From NCBI GenBank assembly GCA_036897095.1, contig JAYMSP010000136.1, positions 1 through 64,000 on the forward strand: DNA of 64,000 bases. Reading direction: 5' to 3'. Under the pieces are notes generated by a model. The model had not been told where the DNA came from and did not search any database. It saw nothing but the letters and a program-made list of their open reading frames with translations. This document shows positions 51,447-63,562 of this stretch, piece after piece. A program made the position numbers and the translations under genes. The first letter of the stretch is position 1; every line of letters starts with the position of its first letter. This stretch comes from Plantago elongata. Its lineage: Eukaryota; Streptophyta; Magnoliopsida; Lamiales; Plantaginaceae.

Positions 51447-53587
51447 CTAGTTCATATTATATGAACATGATTGTAACACTAGATTATCAATTGCTAAAGT
51501 GTCCTGAGGAAATTCACACGTCATCTGTTTCTCAGCCCCCTGATCCGGCAACTGGTTGCACGGAGACGGCACTACACCACTTGTAATCCCTTCCACATCA
51601 GTACAAGTCCAAGGATACTTCTTGGCCTTCTTCGCCATCCCTATCGTCGCATTTGAAATGCAGATACCCATAAATGGATCTCCCGAGATTCCCTCCAGCC
51701 TAGCAGCCATGGAAACGTTCTCAGCCACTATGTCCCGGTAATTTATATTCTTAATCTCTGGCATAGCGTTTGGATCATAGTGATTGTCGGCGTGTGAACC
51801 GTAGTTCCCTGTCATCCAGAAAACCCATTTCATAGTATGCAAACTCATGCCTTTCACATATATATCTTTGACAAAACCGCCCCTCCCGACTCCTGTCTTT
51901 ATACGCACACCCGATTCTGTGTTGATTGCTGTAATGTCCTCAGCCCTTACGTCTTGGATCCCACCGGACATTTCACTTCCTAGTGCTATGGCAGCACTGT
52001 AGGGCGAAATGCAGGTGAGGCGTCGGATGATGAGCTGTTTCGTGGGCATGCCATAGCTTATACCATATTCATCCCACCCGCTCTTCACTGCTATGCAATC
52101 ATCGCCAGAGACTATGTAGTTGTCTTCTATTCTTGTGTTTGAGCATGAGTCTGCAAACAAATTTTGAATGATGGTGTCATCATCTACCATGAGTATTGAA
52201 AAACATAAAAAGTTCAAAATTTCTTTTTTTGGAGCGAAGAGTACGCTCACTATGCCCTTTTTGGTTCCGCCCCTATGAGAAATCAAATGAGGAAACTTTG
52301 AAACAATAGATGAACATGAACTGATCATATGTGTACAGTGTACCTGGGTTGATTCCATCTGTGTTTGGTGATGTTATTGGAGCTAGAATTGTAACCCCCT
52401 TTATGATTATATTGCTGCAGAAGTGTTGCAATACAGTTGGTAACTAAAAATTGTCTTTAATATCAGTAGCCTAAATCACATAAAGCGGAAATAAAAAAAT
52501 TAAATAAGTCACATAGAGCGAACTCTGAACATGAAGTGTTACGGTTCCTTCTATGCTCGAGTGAAGAGCATGTGTATGCACTAGACAAGGACCTGGAGTC
52601 CATTAGTGGAAGGTCCCACTTTTGTACGTCTAGTGGGTGCATTGTTCTCATCTTAATATAGAATTTATGGTTACGGAGTAGAGGGGGTAGATGTGATACC
52701 TGCTGTATACAGGATGGATATTCCAAGATGGAGAATTGACAAATGTTAAGTTGGATATCTGGATGGTGTCTGAGTGCATCATTTCAAGCAGGTAAGGCCT
52801 TGTGTACTTCAGTTTCTTCTTGTGAAATTGCTGCCACCAAAGTTCTCCTTGTCCATCAATAGTTCCATTTTCCCCTGTAAATTGTAACAAGTCCAATTCC
52901 ATTATCAGGAATCTAAAAGACGTATGAGAGACGGTATCTGTGAGTATTTTTTACTCTATATAAGACCATCTCCGAGGAGGTTTTACTCATAATATGATAG
53001 GCGATGGATCGTACCTGTGATGACAACATCAGTGAGATTCGTCCCGAAAATCAGACTGATGTACCTTCCTCCAGGCGCATCCCTGCCATGTCCATAGGAC
53101 GGTAAGGGATCGATCACCGGCCACGAGTTCACATCCTGAAACAAACGAAATGTCATACCGTGCTAGCTATGTTACACGAATACTGTGATACGGATACGGA
53201 TACGGATATACGATTGATGATGTTAAGTATAGTAAGTACCTGAGAAGCAAGGAGAGTAGCATCCTTGTGGAGAAAGAGAGTGAAGTGGCTAGTGAGATTG
53301 AAGGTTCCAGTTAGCCATTTTCCAGCAGGGACAAAGAGCTGAGCACCATCAGAACCATACTGGCTGAGCTCAGTGACAGCTCTTTGGAAAGCATGAGTGT
53401 TGAGTGTTGTTCCATCACCTACACCACCAAAATCCACTATTGATGCACTGTGTTTTCTGCAGCTGATTGCTGAGTACTCAAAAGACGACGACTGCGACTC
53501 ATCTTTTCGTGCTATGTGCCTACATTCGGCTCCATTTAGTACAAACAATATTCCAAGAACTAAAACAAGCAGTTTACTACTGCTCAT
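51447..53587 (-). CDS. GH28 polygalacturonase-like secreted protein
   Basis: Glycoside hydrolase family 28 protein expected to act on pectin in the cell wall. Exons 53587-53240, 53135-53015, 52874-52700, 52414-52344 and 52150-51447 join in frame to 472 residues. Residues 1-22 form a signal peptide ending near GAECRH. Landmarks are VDFGGVGDGTT, the acidic motif SPNTDGINP (near 230-238), SGDDCIAVKSG (near 253) and VRIKTGVGRGG. The third classical motif, a G-H-G with the catalytic-pocket His, is replaced by SPYSAAIALGSEMSGG. That replacement is typical of a plant clade of 'probable polygalacturonases' with unproven activity. A probable TATA box lies about 120 bases upstream. Confidence 0.94.
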
Positions 53588-53707
53588 CTGTGAAACTTAA
53601 GAAAAAATGATCAAGAATGGTTCTTGAATGAACAAGTTAGTGGGATTTCAAGAAGATAAGGTGCTCGTGAAGGTGTTTTGTTTGATAGACAAAGCACCTG
53701 CCTACCA

Positions 53708-53714
53708 TTTATAG
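53708..53714 (-). promoter_or_regulatory. Probable TATA box of the GH28 gene
   Basis: Minus strand reads CTTCTATAAATGGT, about 125 bases upstream of the ATG at 53,587. This fits a leader of about 90 bases. Confidence 0.45.
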
Positions 53715-53719
53715 AAGCG

Positions 53720-56139
53720 TAGAGGTGTTGGTATGTTCACTCACATGTGTTGGTGCACTTTTGGCACGCCTAATATCAATATTGGCAATTAGGCATATAG
53801 CTAGTGTTGGAGTTTAGATTCATTGATACTTGAATTCGACCTGATTCACAAGATTTATAAATTGAGCTTGGTTAAAATTTCGAGTAGGGTTATGTTAGAT
53901 ATAACTCCCTAAGCTAATTAAGGCTCGGAGTGTTGTTCGGGTTATGAGTTCGAGTTCGAACTTGTCAAAGCCTAATTAGTAATTTGGGTCTCAAAATCTC
54001 GAGCTTGACTTTAGTCTGGTTAGCTAGATGGATGAGTCAACGTGAATTTTGACTCTAGTGGTATTGTATGAAAGAACTGCAATTTGAAGAAATAATGAGA
54101 GTACAAAATTGATTGCAAAAGGACACCTAGAAGGAACAAATGACAAAAATAAGCACATCGAATTTACTCACGGGGTCACGGTTGTAAATGTTGGGGTATA
54201 GTCCTAAATTTGACTCAGTAACTCCCCCGGTTCCCTTCTAATTCTATGTTCCATAATAAGTTTCCACTTTGCCTTTCTACGATTATATAATTTTTATGTG
54301 AAAAATTTATTCCGAAACGAAGAAAGTAGAATTTAGGTCAATTCAATTTTAAGTAATACTTGACAGTTATCACACCCATTTTTCTTATGAATTAATTCGA
54401 TCGGTTACTTCTAAACTGTTATTTCATGTGATAATATGTCATGCGTACTATTGATATTCTTCGTTTCCCATATACTTTATTCTCACTAATAACTGCGATA
54501 CTTATCGACAACGAAGCGTAGTTCAATTGGTAAGACGCTTCACTTCCAAACAATAAATCGGGAGTTCGAGTCACCTTTGACCGTTTCAAAGAAAATGCAA
54601 TGCCTATTTACATTATATGTTTGGGAATGGATTAATATTGGTGGCCTGGGTATGGTACAAAATGGAAATAGAAAATATAAGGAATCTTGCAAAAGGTAGA
54701 GTGGAGTGTTTTTGGTTTGTTTCAACTGGAAAGTTAGGTGATTGTTATATATTCTTCTAGTTGCGGCCAATGAACATTATTCTATCCCGTGATTCAGCTT
54801 TTGATCATGAGTGATCATAAGTTGCCGACCGACCCACTTCACGGGACAACTATTGGGCTAGCCCCACCAACAAACTCGATCACCATCACCATTTCGGCCC
54901 TGCTCGACCTTCACAAGGTCAAAAATTGCACCATTGCCTGCGGTTTTAGGGTTCGAACTAGGGCCAGCGAATGGCAGGCAGGGTTGGCTAATCACAAGTA
55001 TGAGACGGCCAACGCACATAATATGATAATCACGTATAAATTTGACAACTGAAATATCCTAAATGACTTTAAATCGAGATGGATCATATTTGTATATATT
55101 TAGTAATAATTATATTGTATAGTCTATACCACACTACCACTAAAGGTTGGACTATATGCTATAATGCATTCCGTACTCCACATAAAGAGTGTAATACACA
55201 TATTAATATTGAAGTAAGCATATGTAATTTAAAAGAATATAATGTATATTCGTACAATTTTAAAAATATAAAATACATTCGTACATATTTCATATAACAT
55301 AGGGTGTATGCACATACACCCACATTCACACTAGCTTGTGCTTCCATGCGGAAAACCATAAAAAGAACTACTACAGTTTTAATTTAAAACGGAGAAAGAT
55401 GAGTATAGTGTATGAGGAATCATCCTGTGCAAAAACACACTCATTATTCTTTTGTGGTGGAAGTGTGGAACTCTTTGTGGTACACAAAATCTATTGGGTT
55501 ATATCCGGATTTCGAAGTATTATCCGTCCTTTTAAATTCTAATATCCCAGTCATTATGATATGGCAATAACGTTAACTTGGGCAAATTCTGATATCCTGT
55601 CCTTTTTTCTCGTTTAATATAGTGATTAATTTATGTTAATCTTAGTTGTTTAAAGCACCCGGTTGAACTATAAATGTGAAGACGCGTGGAACTAATCCAC
55701 TTATATCGTCTAACACTCCCTCTTTTGAAAAGGTCCAACGAATGAATATTTAATACGGATGAAAATATTGATGGTGGAATGTAATCCCTGAACCTCGATG
55801 TTCATATGCATGAAAGAATTCCATCTCATTTACAAGTTTGAACTTTTAGATGAGATGTAATTATTTCATGGTATCAGGAATACTCACTCTTGTTACAGTT
55901 GTTACTATAGCGTAAACCCAGAGTCCCTGGCTCACGTCAACTGGGTCAAATTTCTACGGGGACAATCTCATACTTTATGCTTCCTCTTCCATTCCAGATT
56001 ATTTAAATATTTATCTTTCTACGGTCATTATAAACTTTTTTTCGAGTGTCGATAAAAAAGTTTTAAAATTCATATTAGTATTATTACTTTTAAATTGTCA
56101 TCCATTACAAATATCATATGTAAGTAAATTGTCGCACCT
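53720..56139. other. Intergenic stretch with transposon debris
   Basis: No gene is supported. It contains SINE-like copy 3 (separate entry). A GC-richer block at about 54,795-54,995 includes GGTTTTAGGGTTCGAACTAG and contrasts with its AT-rich surroundings; its origin is unknown. Confidence 0.45.
54511..54595 (+). repeat. SINE-like element, copy 3 of 3 (best preserved)
   Basis: GAAGCGTAGTTCAATTGGTA forms a good A-box context, with GACGCTTCACTTCCAAACAA between, and GGGAGTTCGAGTCACC forms a B-box and T-arm. Then TTTGACCGTTTCAAAGAAAA makes the tail. The head folds like a tRNA D-arm and T-arm. The same order occurs at 5,961 and 10,849. Confidence 0.7.
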
Positions 56140-57036
56140 TTTTATGGAGTGACACTGCCGATATTACTAGGAAAACACCGATTGCGTGGGATAAGAGTTG
56201 TGATACAAAGATTTCGGGAGGGCTAAATCTTACCTCACTACTTACGGAATGTGTGTAACATTGCCAAATTGCTCTGGAACTTGTGTCGTAAAGCTGATAA
56301 ATTATGGGTAAAGTGGGTGCATAGCTCTACATAAAGGATCGAGATGTGATGCATGTGGAGATACCTAAATATTCTTCCTGGATTATGAAGGCCATTATGA
56401 AGAGTCGAAACATGATACATAACTTGAATGCATGGGAGAAAATGTGGAGAGCTGGGCGTTTTTCCACTAGAGCACTGTATGATGAGCTATGCGGTGACAA
56501 AGTGGAGGTACAATGGAAGAAAATTTGGTTAGACAATAAAGCGCACAATTTTGCACGTGGATGGACCTCAATGAACAAATTGTGACTAAAGACAGGATAC
56601 GACGTTGGGAACCGACTATCCACCCGGTGTGCATTTTGCCCCACTAACGAATCACTGGCGAACGTTTTCTTCGACTGTCCCTACTCGAAAGCAATATGGC
56701 AACGTGTGATGGCATGGGTTGGGGTGCAACATATGCCCATGTAGTGGGAGGATGAGCTGGAGTGGTTCTGTAGGCAACTACGCGGGAAATGATGGAGTAG
56801 GAAAGTCTTACGATGTGTGTTTACGAAGTGATCTTTACTCAAAAGCCAATCAATACGAGACTTAATGAGAGTATTATTAGTAATGTCATTTATAGATATT
56901 GGCAGGATAGAAAACTTTGCAAGTATATTGTTGCACTTATGATTACCTAGATTTTACTAGTTGTCTTGATTTACCTGGATTTCAGATCGGTCTTGTACTT
57001 AACTGTTGTAATGAAATAAAAGTTTTCGATTTTTAA
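56140..57036 (+). mobile_element. 5'-truncated LINE 3' end (L1-like), decayed
   Basis: Broken frames spell the C-terminal part of a plant LINE reverse-transcriptase protein. TPIAWDKSCDTKISGGLNLT is followed by a KLLWNLCRKADKLWVKWVH-like stretch, which is the typical end of the polymerase region. Next come WEKMWRAGRFSTRALYDELC and VQWKKIWLDNKAHNFARGW, the zinc-binding zf-RVT domain. Several stops and frame changes are present. The 3' end has AATGAAATAAAAGTTTTCG, an A-rich tail. It lies upstream of the MSL1-type gene in the same orientation. Confidence 0.75.
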
Positions 57037-57039
57037 AAA

Positions 57040-57510
57040 TTGACTTAAGTTTAACACGATTGACTCAACCGGTTAAATGAAATGGAGATGGGGAGAGGGA
57101 GTATAGTTTCCATTTTTAATTGAAAAGAAGTTGAGTTGTGGCGAAACATAACTTAGGGACTGATTGGTATAGAATTTGAGTGTTCGTTTTCAATTGAAAA
57201 TGAACTTTTTATGTATAAAATATTCGATTTAAATGGGGAGACCGCTCCAACGGTATAACAAACATGTTCTTAATCTTTCTTCACAGAAAATGAAGAGAAT
57301 AAAACCCAAAATCTTTCTTCTCCGGCAGATTGACTCAACCGGTTAAAAAATTGACTTAAGTTTTTCATTTTTTGACTCAACTGGGGAATATAGTTTCCAT
57401 ATTTACTTGAAAAGAAGTTGAGTTGTGGCCAAACATAACTTGATGTCTTGATCTTTCTTTACAGGAAATGAAGGAGAATAAAACCCAAAATCTTCTTCTC
57501 CGGTAGATTT
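57040..57510. repeat. Tandem duplication of the MSL1 promoter/leader
   Basis: Unit 1 (57,040-57,335) and unit 2 (57,345-57,510) share TTGACTTAAGTTT, ATAGTTTCCAT, GAAAAGAAGTTGAGTTGTGG, CCAAACATAACTT (CGAAACATAACTT in unit 1), GAGAATAAAACCCAAAATCT and TTCTTCTCCGG. Unit 1 is longer by about 110 bp because of an insertion starting AGGGACTGATTGG at about 57,155. Confidence 0.75.
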
Positions 57511-58335
57511 CTAGGAATTGATCTTCGTTTTACCTTCCAAACAACCGCCAGTTACAGGTAAAACTTTGTATCATCTCGTCATCAATTCGTCGGACTTTTC
57601 TTGTACAGTTAGGCTTTCTATTTACTGATTTTGGTATTCGATCAAAACTTGTTTGAATGGTTTTGAATGTGTACTGCTCTTTTGCCAATATAAGCTAAGC
57701 AAACTTGCTTTATATAGTTACGGACTTACTATGGCGTATTTGTATGTTTTGAGCTGCATTGTGGTTTTCATTTGTGTTTGAGCTCAACGTGTTCAGTTGG
57801 CTTGTAATTTGGCAAAATTTAGCTGCAAATTAGGGGACTAATTGTGTGATCTTCGATTAGTTTCGACATTGTTTTGGTCCTTGTAGCTGCAAATCAGGTA
57901 CTGATTGTGTATTGTTCGAGTGATTTCGTAATTTTGTGGAGCTCATTGTTAAAACCCTAGGTTGTGTGGGAGACTCTGCGTGAGGCTTCTAATGTTTGAT
58001 AGGATTATATATATTTGGCAGATTGTGTATGGTTATTTTGTGTACTGTATCATGGCCAGAAAGAGGGAGTGGTGATATTGGTGTGTAATGCCTTAAATGT
58101 GAGTGTGCACTTCCACATTCTCCTGTATAATGCTTTTCTGTATGTCGTGAGTCAATAAATACATATTGGATGAGCACGATCTTTATGAAACTATTAACAT
58201 TTTCACATGCATCTAAGGTGCTAACAGTTTGTGTGCCGGTGCTGTTTATCGAGTGTCTCAAAACATGCTTTGTCTAATGACTCTAATCCCTACTTTTGCA
58301 TATGTAGACGTGAAGGGTTTTGTAAAGTTGACTCG

Positions 58336-61300
58336 ATGAGAATTTCAGGGATGAAACATCTAAGTTCTACCGTGAGAGTTACCACGATATCAGAACTCAG
58401 GACATCTATTCCTTATGCAAGTAACAGCTACCATACTAGAGAATTTGGGAATGTGCAGAAAAATAAACCAAATCTTTTTGGATCTATAAGTTTGGATACT
58501 ACTGTTAGTTCATGGTATTTGAGGGCTCATTCTGGTCGATGTTTTTCGAATGCACTGTTCCGTGGTAGTCATTTTAGTGTTGGTATTAACCCGTATAGTC
58601 GGTTATACTCATCAGCAAGTGAAACATCAGGAAATATCCCTAGTGCAAGTGGTACTAATTCAAATCCTGGCGGTGTTGGTGGAGATGATTGGACTGAAAA
58701 ATTAAAGGAACTGTGGAGTTCTACAGTTGATGCTGCGAAGTATACTGGTGAAAAGGCAAAAGAGGTCTCAGATGAAGCAGTTCCGCATGTTCATCTGTGG
58801 CTCGATTCTCACCCTCTTCTTAGAGATGTACTTGTTCCGGCAGTTGGTACCTTATTGGTTTGGTCATTGCTGCCAAACCTCTTAAGGAGGCTTCACAAAT
58901 ACTCTATGCAAAGCCCAACTGTTTTATTCCGTGGGAGAAATTTAGTGGTGCCTGTGTCGTATGAGAAAAGCATTTGGGGTGCGTTGGAGAGACCGATTCG
59001 TAGTTTTATAACATTTGCGGCATTCTTGCAAATGTTAGTTTTCATTTGTGTCCCAATTATTTTGATAAATTCTGATAAATACTTACGGCGTTCTTTTGTT
59101 CTATAATAATAAACTACAAATTAACTATGCGTAATTCGTGCAGTGGTGGAATGGTTGCTCCAACCGTGGTTCTCTCTGCATATATTGGACAGGCGACAAG
59201 GGGTGCTCTTATAGTTTCTCTTGTTTGGTTTCTGCACAGATGGAAAACTAGTACAATTACTCGGCATTTAGCTGCTAAGACGTATGATAGTGTTGACAGA
59301 GACGAGTTATTACTTGTAGACAAATTTTCATCAGTGGGACTCTTCATTCTTGGGTCAATGGCTGTAGCTGAAGCATGTGGACTCGCAGTGCAGTCTATTC
59401 TTACAGTTGGAGGCATTGGAGGTGATTATTATTTCTACTCTTTTAATGTAAATCACAATCCATTCATAAAGTATAAACTTATTCTTTTACCTATTGTCAA
59501 TTGTTATCAATGAAATTATGTGGTATGTTCTGATACTGTTTGTAACAGCATGTTATTATCATGGAACCTTTAGTGTCATTGTAGAGATTCTATATTGGAG
59601 CACCTTTTTGCTTCATCAAACAATAGTAACTGATGTTTATCTCTTGCATATATGTACAGGTGTAGCCACTGCTTTTGCCGCTAAAGATGTACTAGGAAAT
59701 GTTCTTAGTGGATTAATGGTTCAAAGTTCAAGCCCATTCTCAGTTGGTGACACTATCAAAGTATGTAGTACAAATTCTCATCTCTTATTTATGGCTCAGA
59801 ATTATTTAGATCATCATTATCGTTCTAAATACGCCTATATCCTTTCATCCTGATCTTAGGTGGTGAGAAGACTTAGTGAAAACATGTCTTTTGATTAATT
59901 CTTCATCTCTAGAGTAATCCTGGATTTTGAAATAATCGTTGACCCATTTCTTCCTGCATGCCATAATAATTATTGATATGTAAAGGGAAACACAGACTAA
60001 ATGCTATGGTCTAATGTAGAATATGTAATAGATATGATTTCAGTTTAAAGAATTTTATCTGTAATTCCTGCTGAGATTCAAAATAATACAATTAATAATC
60101 TGAGCCATGCTGCCTAACACAATAGCTGATGACCTAAGAACAGTTCTCCTATATCATGTCAATGTTATGGTATGATGCAAAATGTGCTAAAGTGAAAAAT
60201 ACATTATGTGAAGAGATTTAATTTGAAATTCTTGCAAAATTGCCGTGCTTCATCTGTCCTTAATTTATGGCACCCTTTTTTTTACTTTTTTCAGTTTCTC
60301 CCTTAAATTCCATTTTTATCTTCTTGCTTCAGGCTGGATCTGTTGAAGGTCAAGTGGTTGAAGTGGGTCTGACTGCTACATCTTTGCTGACGACAGAAAA
60401 ATTTCCAGCAATTGTTCCCAATTCTCTGTTTTTCAGCCAGGCATGCACTTTTTAGTTTACTTCTTGCATACAAACTCATCCTTTCTCTATCAGTTTATAG
60501 TACTTGTTGCATCTTCAGTTCTTCACCTGATACCCTTAACAAAAATATGCTTTTTAGAAAGAAAAAGAAAATGAGAAGGAAAGTTTACTAGTTATAAGTT
60601 ATAACTACTTTTGAGCATTACCCTTCCATATTTTATTTGTGCACGTCATCTGTCTCTTTGGATATATTGTATTAAGTTGAATCTTTTTTTCATGTTAGAA
60701 AATAGCAAATACTAGTACTTTCCAGGAACTAGACAAGTTACATATATGTTATGTTATGTCATTTGTAGGTCATTGTCAACAAATCACGTGCTAAATACCG
60801 CTCCGTGGTAAAAAAAATTCCATTACGCACCGAGGACCCAGAGAAGATTACCCGAATATCAGAGGATATTAAATCCATGCTCAGATCTAATCCCCATGTA
60901 TTTATGGAAAAGGAGGCCCCTTTTTGTATCTTATCTCAAATCGAAAGAGCAAATGCAGAACTTACTCTTGGATGCAACCTTAAACATATGGTTAGATGCC
61001 TTTCTCACTTTCAGTAAACTTGCTATTTTCTTGTTAGTATTAGTGGTAGTTGCAAAATAGATATTAGTTTAATATCGCTCATTGACATTCATATGCTAGA
61101 ATGGAATCTTAGTTCTGCCAACCATCCAGTGATGATTAGAACAGTGTTTAACTGGTTTTTGTTCCATGTAACTTTTTCCTACCCGAGAAGTCAGAACCTA
61201 ATCCTCTCGATCCTAAATCGGTAAATCAAAACGCATCATCCTGCTTTCACCCCTATGTACCCACACTCTCATAAGTACTTCTGATTTAATGATTTGAATT

Positions 61301-61913
61301 TGCTTGTTTTATGTGAAGAAACATAAACTATGTTCATAACCCTGACTTCTAGTTTGTGAAATATTATGAACCTGCTGCTCATCTCATTATATAGATGTTG
61401 TCTTAAAATTTCAAACACGGTTAAAAAAAACATGAAACATGATTTTTGAAGATTCAGAATGACCCTAGTTCTTTTGTTTTTAAACTATACTCTGCAGCTA
61501 TGTGAAGAGAAAAATGGAGTGTTTTACTTGTAGAGATGGTTACGTACAAGGAGACTAGACCTTAAAGTTAAGGACAGGCAAAATAAATGGAGATACAGAG
61601 ATTGAAGTGATTGATGTTTAGTCTATGATTAACACTTCCAAGAGGAATGAAATTGTTGTGGTATTATCACAGGCTATTTTATATTTTTGTTTCTAACATT
61701 CAAAACATCTTTAATCTGAAAGTCCAATTCTACATGCATTTGATTGGGGCTCTTATTTCAACTTGATGGTTTGGCATTTCTACACAATATTATGTTCCTT
61801 TTTTTGTCCTTCAGAACAAAGATGGGGATCACGATATTCTTATGAAGGCTCTTCTAATCATCAATGGACATGGTGTTGAGCTGGGTACTACTCCGGATTA
61901 CATACCCAAGTAA
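58336..61913 (+). CDS. MSL1: Mechanosensitive channel MSL1 type, mitochondrial
   Basis: MscS-like channel of the mitochondrial inner membrane that relieves osmotic and redox stress. Six coding exons: 58336-59033, 59144-59421, 59660-59760, 60333-60440, 60769-60990 and 61815-61913. They join in frame to 501 residues. The N terminus is basic and Ser-rich, as in a mitochondrial presequence. Next come VPHVHLWLDSHPLLRDVLVP, then membrane spans and the pore-lining segment VATAFAAKDVLGNVLSGLMV with SPFSVGDTIKAGSVEGQVVE. The beta domain has VPNSLFFSQ and VIVNKSRAKYRSV. The start is the first ATG after the leader-intron acceptor (CATATGTAG|ACGTG near 58,310); a leader donor ACAG|GTAAAA lies at about 57,560. 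The intron after exon 4 shows a GC donor (CCAG|GCATGC). It is convergent with the DUF2358 gene. Confidence 0.95.
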
Positions 61914-62383
61914 CGCGAATGAAATACTCTGCTGTTGATAATAGTCTGTTAATTGGCTTTCCTGTGATTTTGTGAATGCCAATGGACACTCTTTTGTCTC
62001 GAGAAAAACATGGTTATTGTAGTTGGTCCGAAATTAGCAGTTTTGATTTTTCAGAAATGCATCTCTGTTGTATGTTTTCTTGTGCAAAAGTTGCTACTGG
62101 TATCAACAATGAAGCAATTCCAATTTTGTATGTACATTCATATACTCTGTTCTCAAATCATTTTCCGATTCGATAATACATTGATCAGAGAAACAAAGTG
62201 CAAGGTTGGTTCTGCAACAGCGAACCAGGCGCTCTCCTGTACATTCCCAAGGTGCCAAACATAAGCGAGTTTGGGCTGTTTCTCAACAACTGCCTGCTGT
62301 GCTGATCATAAATATCATTTAGTAATTCGTAAATTCAAATCATCATCTGTTGACTTGATTGTTTCCTAACTAAATTTCATGCT
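61914..62383. other. Convergent spacer between MSL1 and the DUF2358 gene
   Basis: 3' regions of both genes. No additional gene is recognised. Confidence 0.45.
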
Positions 62384-63532
62384 TTAAGATCTCCTGCTAG
62401 GCCTTACAATCTGCTTTAGAAGAGCCATTTTGGGAACATTCCAGTTCTCCACATGCCTGAAAAATTGCTAACTATGAGTCAAACGACATAGCATACCCAG
62501 TCGAAAGGTTTAAAAAACGTCATCAATTACAGTAACTTACCTGCATACTTTACCAGAATTTTCATCAAAGTAGTACTCTGTGTAACCAGTAGCTGCAAAA
62601 GAATGACAGTTGATTAGACATCTGAAACCGCCAGGACTGCCACACTTAACAATGATCCAGTGTACCTGATAGGATGGGTTTCCAGGGAAACGACATGACA
62701 CAACTGAAACGCCAGTGCCCGATCCACCTATCCTGTTCCAATGCATGGTGTAAGAACAACGAAAAGCACATATTCCTGAAACTTTTGCACTCTACAGTTG
62801 GTTTCTAACCTCAAAATTCTCCCATTTCATAAGTTTCATATTCGAACTTGCAAGAAGATAACCGAAATTCGTGCAGTTTCTCTTGAACCGCCTTAACCCT
62901 CTGAAGGAACCTGCTGGATCAGCAAACTCACAGTCCTCTTCATAAGCATCAAGTGACAGATTACCTGCACATCAGATAAACAAAGACCATTGCTTCACTC
63001 CATGCTTAGCTTTGAATACTACTTCCAATATAACAACCAATTTCAGCTACCAGCACTGATACGTACCAATACCATGATAGAATTCATATTACCGACAAAT
63101 TCGAACATGCTGAGATTCATATTCGATTTTTCATATGTATTAGGATGCTGCTTCAAATATGCATTAATCAAGTTAACATTTACCAGTGACAAAGTAAGAT
63201 CTTTGGAAGTCCTGTTTGATTGTATCCACAACAGCAGCTCGATCAATCTTTCCATACCCATCAATTGAAAGCTTCAACTCAGCATCAGAATCCTCTGTTT
63301 TCGTCTTCGGAGAACGGAACAATGAAGCAGCTATGCCGAGAAACTCTGAGCCATACCAGGCAACTTTGAGCAGTGCATTTTCAGGCTCGGTGGTGTCCCG
63401 ATTACTGTCTGTTCCATTCTTCGCGCAGCAATGGAACACTTTCTGGTGGCCTTTGGTTGGAGGCAATAGGAGGTTCTTGTGATGAAAATGGAGGTTGGAA
63501 ATGGTGAATGAGGAAGAAACAAAACCTGCCAT
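62384..63532 (-). CDS. Plastid DUF2358 protein
   Basis: Conserved plant and cyanobacterial protein of unknown function with an NTF2/SnoaL-like fold expected. Exons 63532-63184, 62964-62810, 62732-62666, 62592-62541 and 62456-62384 join in frame to 231 residues. The first 45 residues or so are Ser/His/Lys-rich and look like a chloroplast transit peptide. Conserved blocks are QDFQRSYFVTGNLSLDAYEE, DCEFADPAGSFRGLRRFKRN, then NMKLMKWENFE, WIGHWRFSCVMSFPWKPILS, ATGYTEYYFDENSGKVCRH and VENWNVPKMALLKQIVRPS. An in-frame ATG at 63,562 would add ten residues. The ATG at 63,532 is preferred because MAGF is a typical transit-peptide start. Confidence 0.92.
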
Positions 63533-63562
63533 GGAAGTTAAATAAAATCTTGTGCGCTTCAA

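Noticed and set aside
54795-54995. GC-richer block with a T-arm-like GGGTTCGAACTAG
   Set aside because: No A-box at tRNA spacing and no fold; not enough for a tRNA or SINE call.
58231-58335. Upstream extension of the MSL1-type frame to 58,231
   Set aside because: It reads through the leader-intron acceptor near 58,310; the upstream codons are intronic.
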